5,134 bases of DNA from CAITSH01 sp945892985 (GTDB lineage: Bacteria; Pseudomonadota; Gammaproteobacteria; Burkholderiales; SG8-39): the NCBI GenBank assembly GCA_945892985.1, contig CAMDDU010000098.1, positions 1 through 5,134 on the forward strand, given 5' to 3'. The notes under the pieces are model-generated. The model was not told the origin of the DNA. It ran no database searches and saw only the letters and a program-made list of their open reading frames with translations. Shown here one piece after another: positions 1-4,970 of this stretch. The position numbers and the translations under genes were made by a program. Position 1 is the first letter of the stretch; each line of letters begins with the position of its first letter.

Positions 1-114
1 CTTGTCGCGTCCTGAAACCGTGGAGCGGATGAGGGGGCTGGGTGCGCTTGTCGTCAGCGATACGCCGGCTGAATTTGCCGCATTCCTGAGAAAGGATAAT
101 GAGCGCTGGGAGCG
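1..114. repeat. 114-bp direct terminal repeat, left copy
   Basis: Bases 1-114 are identical to bases 5021-5134, from CTTGTCGCGTCC to GCGCTGGGAGCG. The repeat lies wholly inside the Bug receptor C-terminal coding sequence and has no inverted ends or other mobile-element features. The arrangement gives a period of 5,020 bp. It fits a circular molecule, a tandem duplication, or an assembly overlap at the ends of a contig. Confidence 0.97.
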
Positions 115-148
115 CGTCATCAAGGCCTCAGGCGTAAAGGCGGAATGA
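1..148 (+). CDS. C-terminal fragment of a Bug-family tricarboxylate-transporter receptor (5' end outside window)
   Basis: The frame from base 2 reads 48 residues, LSRPETVERMRGLGALVVSD onward, and ends GVKAE with TGA at 146-148. This is the typical end of Bug (TctC-like) periplasmic receptors: a helix of the type 'xxPEVxERLxxLGAxxVxSTPxEFxxFxxxExxRWxxVIKxxGIK'. The TPAEFAAFLRKDNERWERVIKASG stretch covers the last beta-strand and helix of domain 1. Family members are about 320-330 residues, so roughly 270 N-terminal residues are missing because the window begins inside the gene. It is not a copy of the complete receptor at 1451-2434: the two C-termini align but differ at most positions. The first 114 bases recur exactly at 5021-5134. 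The full protein would be expected to bind a small carboxylate in the periplasm, but the ligand cannot be inferred from this end. Confidence 0.85.
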   Translation, partial: LSRPETVERMRGLGALVVSDTPAEFAAFLRKDNERWERVIKASGVKAE

Positions 149-190
149 CGGGAAATTCATAGGGGTTCGGCGATGGGGAGTTTGTCCGAG

Positions 191-220
191 CCCGGTCAAC
201 AAAGGATTTGTGTTACCCGG
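191..220. promoter_or_regulatory. Imperfect 30-bp dyad, possible operator
   Basis: The core ACAAA-GGA-TTTGT (199-211) is a perfect 5-bp inverted repeat. It is flanked by matching outer arms, CCCGGT on the left and ACCCGG on the right, with a small offset of about 1 nt in between. Dyads of this size are typical binding sites for dimeric regulators. No regulator gene is present in the window and no known consensus is matched, so the role is inferred only from symmetry and from its place in the spacer. Confidence 0.3.
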
Positions 221-246
221 CGCTAATAGCGCCGGACCCGCGCGGG
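217..246. terminator. GC-rich hairpins after the receptor stop, possible terminator
   Basis: CCGGCGCT (217-224) and AGCGCCGG (228-235) form a perfect 8-bp stem with a 3-nt AAT loop. They are followed after one base by the self-complementary decamer CCCGCGCGGG (237-246). The hairpin starts 68 bp after the receptor stop codon. Neither strand has a U-tract after the stem, so this is not a textbook intrinsic terminator. It could act as an mRNA-stabilising or pausing structure, or as part of a regulator site with the overlapping dyad at 191-220. Confidence 0.35.
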
Positions 247-507
247 AGCGATATCTTCAAGGCGTGGTCATTGCGTGCCGAGACGGTTCTGATGGGCTGG
301 GTGACACTTTCCAGAGCTTCCGTCACATGCGATTCAGAGTCGTCAGGGCGTTGCGAATTTTGCGCGAGGGACTGATCCGCAACATGCACCTATGTGGGAG
401 GTGCTTTGTCGGCGACTTCCGTGACGATACCGTCGCGCAGTTACACTAACTCTGACGCCTACGCTAAAACCGATATCGATACCGATAACAACACCGAAGC
501 AAGCCAT

Positions 508-537
508 TTCTTTCCGCAGCGCCGCTTCGATTAGAAT
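508..537 (+). promoter_or_regulatory. Weak sigma70-like promoter candidate for the diketone hydrolase gene
   Basis: TAGAAT at 532-537 resembles a -10 box and would give a 5' leader of about 25 nt before the ATG at 568. The best upstream hexamer, TTCTTT at 508-513 with an 18-bp gap, is a poor -35, so a real promoter here might need an activator. The ribosome-binding site is also weak, a GAG at 556-558, 9 nt before the ATG. Confidence 0.2.
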
Positions 538-567
538 TCCAACCGGTTTTTTTTCGAGAATCCACAC

Positions 568-1347
568 ATGTCCACATTTGACGAGTACGCAAAAAAATAC
601 CAGTCCGTCCGCATGCGCCGCGAAGACGGCATCCTCGAGATGCAATTCCATACTGAGGGTGGCCCGCTGCGCTGGAGCAAGCGCGCGCACGAAGATCTAG
701 AGTGTGCTTTTCTCGACGCCGGGCGCGACCGCGGCAACGAGATCATCATCCTGACGGGGACGGGTGACGAATACTCGGGGCCGGCGGTCCAGCCAACGGG
801 GCAGGGCGGCCACCATAATCCGCGTAAACCGGTCACGGCCGAGGAGTGGGACCAGCTCTGGTACTGGGAGGGAAAACACCTGCTGATGAACCTCCTCAAT
901 ATCGAGGTGCCGATGATTGCCGCGATTAACGGGCCGGCCGTTCGTCACGCCGAAATTCCGCTGCTGTGCGATATTGTCCTCGCGGCAGAGGAAGCGACTA
1001 TTCAGGACTCTGCCCATTTCAACGGCGGGCTGGTGCCTGGGGATGGCGTTCATGTGCTGTTCCCGCTGGTCATGGGTCTAAATCGCGGACGCTATTTCCT
1101 ACTCACCGGACAGGTGCTTGACGCCAAAGCGGCCAAGGAGGTGGGTCTGGTTAGCGAGATTCTCGCCGCCGATGCCCTATTGCCGCGCGCCTGGGAACTG
1201 GCGCGGCAACTGCGGCAGCGACCGCCGCTCTTGCGCAGATACACCCGTGTAATGCTGACGCAGGACATTAAAAAGCGTATGCATGACCTGCTCGGGTATG
1301 GCTTGGCGCTGGAGGGACTTGCTGCCGTTCAACGCGTCGACGCATAA
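568..1347 (+). CDS. Crotonase-superfamily beta-diketone hydrolase, 6-oxocamphor hydrolase-like
   Basis: This 259-residue protein follows Rhodococcus 6-oxocamphor hydrolase (as I recall its sequence) almost end to end. Shared blocks include FDEYAKKY at the N-terminus, the HTEGGPLRW segment, ILTGTG (61-66), LLNIEVP (109-115), HAEIP (127-131), DIVLAAE (135-141), VPGDG (156-160), NRGRYFLLTGQ (172-182) and LLPRAWELAR (204-213). All five residues studied as catalytic or substrate-binding in that enzyme have counterparts: His41, His127, His150, Asp159 and Glu249 (His45, His122, His145, Asp154 and Glu244 there). That enzyme cleaves a C-C bond of a cyclic 1,3-diketone by a retro-Claisen reaction without CoA. 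The activity is therefore probably ring-opening hydrolysis of a beta-diketone in the cytoplasm, although automatic annotation would say enoyl-CoA hydratase. An insertion of about 9 residues near 72-90 (GQGGHHNPRKP) distinguishes it. The ATG at 568 is chosen because the family N-terminus aligns from there. The substrate is unknown. Confidence 0.85.
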   Translation: MSTFDEYAKKYQSVRMRREDGILEMQFHTEGGPLRWSKRAHEDLECAFLDAGRDRGNEIIILTGTGDEYSGPAVQPTGQGGHHNPRKPVTAEEWDQLWYWEGKHLLMNLLNIEVPMIAAINGPAVRHAEIPLLCDIVLAAEEATIQDSAHFNGGLVPGDGVHVLFPLVMGLNRGRYFLLTGQVLDAKAAKEVGLVSEILAADALLPRAWELARQLRQRPPLLRRYTRVMLTQDIKKRMHDLLGYGLALEGLAAVQRVDA

Positions 1348-1380
1348 TTTCCCGTCGTCTTGTAGTGATGTTGCCTTGTA

Positions 1381-1406
1381 TGAAGTGAAGTGAAGTGAAG
1401 TGAAGT
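1381..1406 (+). repeat. Perfect (TGAAG)5 pentanucleotide tandem repeat
   Basis: Five uninterrupted TGAAG units occupy 1381-1405, plus one further T. The array sits in the 103-bp spacer between the diketone hydrolase and the second receptor, 44 bp before the receptor ATG and next to its candidate promoter. Perfect pentamer arrays are prone to slipped-strand copy-number change. It lies outside coding sequence, so any effect would be on transcription or leader structure, not on reading frame. Confidence 0.95.
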
Positions 1407-1450
1407 TCGACTGAAACTCTGGCCAGAATAATCATTAAAAAGGACCAAAA
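1406..1450 (+). promoter_or_regulatory. Candidate promoter and strong ribosome-binding site of the second receptor gene
   Basis: AAAAAGGA at 1437-1444 is a good Shine-Dalgarno sequence, 6 nt before the ATG at 1451, and fixes that start. Upstream, AATAAT (1427-1432) matches five of six -10 positions. A partial -35, TTCGAC (1406-1411), lies 15 bp before it and abuts the TGAAG array. The promoter part is tentative; the gene could also be read from upstream. Confidence 0.4.
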
Positions 1451-2434
1451 ATGGAATTTACAACACGCAAGGCGGTCGCTTTCCTCGTTATGGTATGCGG
1501 TCTGCTCGCCGGTACGGTGCAGGCGCAAAGCGAGTTCCCTTCCAAGCCGGTGAACCTGGTGGTGCCGTTCCCGCCGGGGGGCGCAGTCGACCAGGCGGGG
1601 CGGTCCATCGGACAGGCGCTGTCCAAAATCTGGAAGCAGGCGGTGGTGATCAATACACGACCTGGCGCGGGGGGCGGGGTTGGCATGGCGGCTGTCGCCG
1701 GCGCCGCGCCCGATGGCTATACGCTGCTCACCACGCACCCGGCGCTGTTGTCAGTGCCGGAAGCCGACCGCATGTTCGGGCGTACGCCGACCTTCGATCG
1801 AGCCAGCTTCGCGCCGCTCGCGTTGATGGTTGCCGATCCTCTGGTGCTGGTGGTCAAAGCCGATGCGCCGTGGAAGACTTACGAGGATTTCATCGCTGAT
1901 GCGAAGCGGAATCCGGACTCGATTGCCTATGCATCCTCGGGTGCGTATAGCGCGGTACATCTGCCTTTTGAGATGCTTGCGCATGCCGCGGGCGTGAAGC
2001 TACGCCATATTTCTTACTCGGGCGGAGGCCCGGCGCTTACAGCCGTTCTGGGTGGCCACGTGGCCATGACCGCAGGTGTTCCGGCGGTGCTGGCGCCGCA
2101 GATCAAGGCCGGTGTGCTGCGTGCGCTGGTCAATACCGGGGCGAAGCGCCACCCGTTGCTGCCCGATGTTCCGACCGCGATAGAACTCGGTTACAAGGAC
2201 GTTGAGTTCTACCTTTGGGTTGGCTTGTTTGCTCCGGTGAAGACGCCAGATGCCCTGGTGCAAGGCATACGCCGCGATATCGGGCGGGCCATGCAGGAGC
2301 CCGAGTTCGTGCAGAACATGGCCAAGCTCGGTGCGCCCATCGACTACCGCGACGGACCGGCATTCGTCGAGTTTCTTAACAAGGATGCCGACCGCATCAA
2401 CGCTGCGATCAGGCGCATTGGAAAAGTTGATTGA
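1451..2434 (+). CDS. Bug-family periplasmic substrate-binding receptor (tripartite tricarboxylate transporter type)
   Basis: This is a 327-residue protein of normal family length. Residues 1-25 form a Sec signal peptide (TTRK, then a hydrophobic AVAFLVMVCGLLAG core) with probable cleavage after Val-Gln-Ala (23-25). Cys16 is not in a lipobox, so a lipoprotein is unlikely. Family hallmarks follow in order: VNLVVPFPPGGAVDQAGR (ligand-loop motif, usually PFPPGGGxD), a VINTRPGAGGGVG segment, APDGYTLL, YASSG with HLPFEML, YSGGGPALTAVLGG, LPDVPTAIELGY, and a closing FVEFLNKDADRI helix. It should bind a small organic acid or related ligand in the periplasm. No TctA/TctB membrane genes are in the window, which is common for 'orphan' Bug genes. 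Its stop overlaps the start of the molybdenum enzyme gene, suggesting co-translation and a shared substrate. The GGAVD variant of the GGGxD loop may affect ligand choice. Confidence 0.93.
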   Translation: MEFTTRKAVAFLVMVCGLLAGTVQAQSEFPSKPVNLVVPFPPGGAVDQAGRSIGQALSKIWKQAVVINTRPGAGGGVGMAAVAGAAPDGYTLLTTHPALLSVPEADRMFGRTPTFDRASFAPLALMVADPLVLVVKADAPWKTYEDFIADAKRNPDSIAYASSGAYSAVHLPFEMLAHAAGVKLRHISYSGGGPALTAVLGGHVAMTAGVPAVLAPQIKAGVLRALVNTGAKRHPLLPDVPTAIELGYKDVEFYLWVGLFAPVKTPDALVQGIRRDIGRAMQEPEFVQNMAKLGAPIDYRDGPAFVEFLNKDADRINAAIRRIGKVD

Positions 2435-4788
2435 CGCCGTATCGTTTTATCGGAAAATCGCTGCCGCGCTCGGAGGACGCACGGCTGTTGCGCGGACTGG
2501 GGCGTTACACCGCCGACTTCGCGGCGGGCGATCACTGCCATCTCTATGTGCTGCGTTCACCGCATGCCTCGGCGCGCATACGCAATATCGATGCTGGCGC
2601 GGCGCAGCGTTGTTCCGGCGTTCGTCTGGTGTTGACCGGCGAGGACGCCGAGCTTGCCCTACTCGGCGGTTTCAGTTCGCGCGTGAAGCGCACAGCCCCG
2701 GATGGATCGCCTAATTTCGAGCCGGCCTACCGAGTACTCACGCGTGGGCGCGCTCAATTCGTCGGTGACGCTGTCGCAGCGGTGTTTGCCGACAGCTTTG
2801 ATTTAGCCAAGGACGCGGCCGAGCGTATAGCCATTGACTGGGAGCCCTTGCCTGCGGTCACCAGCACCGCTCGTGCGACAGACAGTGGTATGGCGCAGGT
2901 CTGGCATGAGGCGCCTAACAACACCTGTTTCACCTATGAGCTTGGCGACCGTGCACGCACGGCCGAGGCACTGGCGAGGGCGCGGTACACGCTCAGCCTG
3001 GATTACCCCATCAACCGCGTTCTCGCCGCGCCTTTGGAGACGCGCGCGGCCTATGGTAGTTACGATGCCGGCCGCGGCAGCTTCGAGCTTTATGCCGGAT
3101 TGCAGAATCCGCACTACATCCGCGAAGAGTTGGCCGAGCGCGTGCTGCGTATTGACGGCAACCGTTTGCGCGTGGTGTCGCCTGATGTCGGTGGCGCGTT
3201 CGGCCTGAAGGAGGCACCGTTTCCGGAGATGGTGTTGGCGCTGGTCGGCGCCCGGCGTATCGGGCGGCCGGTGTTGTGGGTGTGCGAACGTTCTGAGAGT
3301 TTCATCGCCGATCACCACGCACGCGACAGCCATGCCTCAGCCACGCTGGGCCTGGATGCCGATGGCAACTTCCTTGCGCTGAAATTCGAGTCGATCGGCA
3401 ATATCGGGGCCTACATTTCCTATAACGGCCTGCATTCGCCGACCAACAATCTGGGCGGGTTGTCCGGTCTTTACCGCACGCCGCATATTCATGCGCAGGT
3501 GACCGGCGTATTCACCAATACGCCGCCGACCTCGCCTTATCGCGGTGCCGGCCGGCCGGAGGCAACGTACGCGATCGAGAGGATGATCGATCTGGCGTCG
3601 CAGCGCTTCGGCTTTGATCGCGTCGATCTGCGTCGGCGCAACCTGATCTCACCGGCGCAGATGCCTTACGCCACCGGATTTGTGTTCACTTATGACTCGG
3701 GCGAGTTCGAGAAAAACATGGATGACGCGCTCGTTCTGGGCGATTGGGCTGGGTTTTGTGAACGGCGCAAGGGCGCCGCGGCACGCGGAAAACTCTGCGG
3801 CATCAGCGTTACCAACGCGATAGAGCTCGCCGCCGGGCCGGTTACCGATCCATTCTCAGAAGGTGCTGAAATATCGTTTGACTCGACCGGTGGCGCGACC
3901 GTGACGCTTGGTACCCATTCGCAGGGGCAGGGTCATGAGATCACTTTTGCCCAAATCGTCGCTGATATGCTGGGCTTGACCCCTGACGATGTCCAGGTGC
4001 GTTATGGTGACACGGCCTTGTTGCCGCACGGTACCGGGTCGTTTGGCAGCCGCTCGGTGGTGGCGGCGGGCGCAACGCTGGAGCGGGTGTCCCGAAAAAT
4101 AATAGAACGTGGAAAGCGAATCGCTGCAGTGCATTTTGAGGCGGCTGTGGCCGATATTGCGTTCGACTCGGGCGGCTTCAGCGTGGCGGGCACAGACCGG
4201 TACGTAAGTCTGCGGCAGGTGGCGAGGCTTGCACACACTCTGCGTCACCCCGATCTTGATGGTGAGTGCGGCCTGTCCGAGAGGGCCATGGCGGCACCGG
4301 CCAGCGCGACGTTTCCCAACGGCTGTCATGTGTGCGAGGTCGAGATTGACCCGGACACTGGGGAGTGCCGCATCACCCGTTACTGCGTCATCGACGACGT
4401 CGGACGTGTGATCAATCCTATGCTGGTCAAGGGCCAGGTTCAAGGCGGCGTGGCCCAGGGAGTCGGCCAAGTGTTGCTCGAGAATATTCGTTTTGACGAG
4501 TATGGCCAGCTACTGTCGGGTTCATTCATGGACTACGCCATGCCGCGGGCCGCCGACCTTCCGGACATCGAGTGTCACAGTAATGAAGTGCTGGCAAGGG
4601 GCAATTCACTCGGCGTCAAGGGCGCCGGTGAAGCGGGCACCGTGGGTGCACTGGCCGCAGTGGTCAACGCAGTGGTGGACGCCCTTGCTCCGTTGGGTGT
4701 GGAGCATGTAGACATGCCGATAAGCGCGGAGTCCTTGTGGCGGGTCATCGCATCGGCGCGGGCTTCTGCCCTTGGGCAGCCGGGCTGA
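2431..4788 (+). CDS. Molybdopterin-binding large subunit of a xanthine dehydrogenase-family (CoxL/CutL-like) hydroxylase
   Basis: This 785-residue protein has the usual length for a separate large subunit. The N-terminus, FIGKSLPRSEDARLLRGLGR, then YTADF, and residues to about 125 match the a/b hammerhead domain. Molybdenum-cofactor domains follow, with GGAFGLKE (254-261), PYRGAGRPE (369-377), GTHSQGQGHE (494-503), GTGSFGSRS (534-542), PNGCHVCEVE (629-638), QGGVAQGVGQ (671-680) and GVKGAGEAG (728-736). Glu734 is the expected catalytic base. The active-site loop is YRGAGR, not the AYRCSFR of true form-I CO dehydrogenase, so this is a form-II-type hydroxylase or hydratase that adds water-derived oxygen. 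Translation begins at TTG 2431, because the conserved N-terminus starts immediately and no ATG or GTG fits. The TTGA overlaps the receptor stop, with GGAAAAG just upstream. No [2Fe-2S] or FAD subunit gene is adjacent. The substrate is unknown. Confidence 0.93.
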   Translation: MTPYRFIGKSLPRSEDARLLRGLGRYTADFAAGDHCHLYVLRSPHASARIRNIDAGAAQRCSGVRLVLTGEDAELALLGGFSSRVKRTAPDGSPNFEPAYRVLTRGRAQFVGDAVAAVFADSFDLAKDAAERIAIDWEPLPAVTSTARATDSGMAQVWHEAPNNTCFTYELGDRARTAEALARARYTLSLDYPINRVLAAPLETRAAYGSYDAGRGSFELYAGLQNPHYIREELAERVLRIDGNRLRVVSPDVGGAFGLKEAPFPEMVLALVGARRIGRPVLWVCERSESFIADHHARDSHASATLGLDADGNFLALKFESIGNIGAYISYNGLHSPTNNLGGLSGLYRTPHIHAQVTGVFTNTPPTSPYRGAGRPEATYAIERMIDLASQRFGFDRVDLRRRNLISPAQMPYATGFVFTYDSGEFEKNMDDALVLGDWAGFCERRKGAAARGKLCGISVTNAIELAAGPVTDPFSEGAEISFDSTGGATVTLGTHSQGQGHEITFAQIVADMLGLTPDDVQVRYGDTALLPHGTGSFGSRSVVAAGATLERVSRKIIERGKRIAAVHFEAAVADIAFDSGGFSVAGTDRYVSLRQVARLAHTLRHPDLDGECGLSERAMAAPASATFPNGCHVCEVEIDPDTGECRITRYCVIDDVGRVINPMLVKGQVQGGVAQGVGQVLLENIRFDEYGQLLSGSFMDYAMPRAADLPDIECHSNEVLARGNSLGVKGAGEAGTVGALAAVVNAVVDALAPLGVEHVDMPISAESLWRVIASARASALGQPG

Positions 4789-4970
4789 TCAAGCCAGCAC
4801 TAGTGTCACCAAGGTCGCCAGCGTCGCCAGTACAAAAAATGGGGGGCACTCCTGATGAGCCGTGTGTGCAAGCGGATGCTCGCGCCTCGCATGAAATAAC
4901 GAAGGGCGGCTATGCCCCCAGTTTCATGCGCTGTGGCAGCCAGGTGATGGGTTTGGGAATGAAATGCACC
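4789..4970. other. Non-coding tail after the molybdenum enzyme gene
   Basis: I see no gene with support here. Features noted are a short tandem duplication, GTCGCCAGC then GTCGCCAG (4814-4830), a run of six A and six G residues (4834-4846), and a perfect 9-bp inverted repeat (4888-4930). A minus-strand frame ending with TAG at 4912-4910 reads a hydrophobic tail, GLVHFIPKPITWLPQRMKLG. It could be the last codons of a convergent gene cut by the joint near 4971, but I do not recognise it. Confidence 0.5.
4888..4930. terminator. 9-bp inverted repeat with nested stem, possible bidirectional terminator
   Basis: CGCATGAAA (4888-4896) and TTTCATGCG (4922-4930) are exact reverse complements with a 25-nt spacer. 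The spacer holds a further GGGC (4904-4907) and GCCC pair around GGCTAT. The structure lies 100 bp past the molybdenum enzyme stop and could end that transcript. It lacks a flanking U-tract, so the role is uncertain; it could instead be a regulator site. Confidence 0.3.

Larger units (their letters stand above)
149..567. other. 419-bp spacer between the truncated receptor and the diketone hydrolase gene
   Basis: No convincing gene is visible. A 79-codon + strand frame at 210-449 has no ribosome-binding site, begins inside an inverted repeat and resembles no family I know. The minus strand read from 445 to 213 has coding-like codon choice but is broken by TAG after about 16 codons, so at most it is a decayed remnant. 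The left part (191-246) is packed with inverted repeats. The right part has CGATATCG and TATCGATA palindromes with two direct ACCGATA copies (469-488), an AACCGGTT palindrome running into eight T residues (541-554), and a weak promoter candidate. The spacer probably holds the end of one transcription unit and the start of the next. Confidence 0.6.

Noticed and set aside
210..449. 79-codon open frame on the + strand in the spacer
   Set aside because: There is no ribosome-binding site, the start lies inside an inverted repeat, the composition is Arg/Gly/Leu-rich as in chance frames of GC-rich DNA, and no family resemblance is seen.
343..690. 115-codon minus-strand frame overlapping the start of the diketone hydrolase gene
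   Set aside because: Over half of it is antisense to a well-supported gene, and the rest reads through simple palindromic repeats (GVVIGIDIGFSVGVRV). It is most likely a shadow frame.
3856..4470. 204-codon minus-strand frame inside the molybdenum enzyme gene
   Set aside because: It lies entirely antisense to conserved molybdenum-cofactor-binding motifs, so it is explained by GC-rich codon bias of the real gene.
2431..4788. Annotation as aerobic CO dehydrogenase large subunit (coxL)
   Set aside because: The form-I active-site motif AYRCSFR is absent; the loop is PYRGAGRPE, so CO oxidation should not be claimed.
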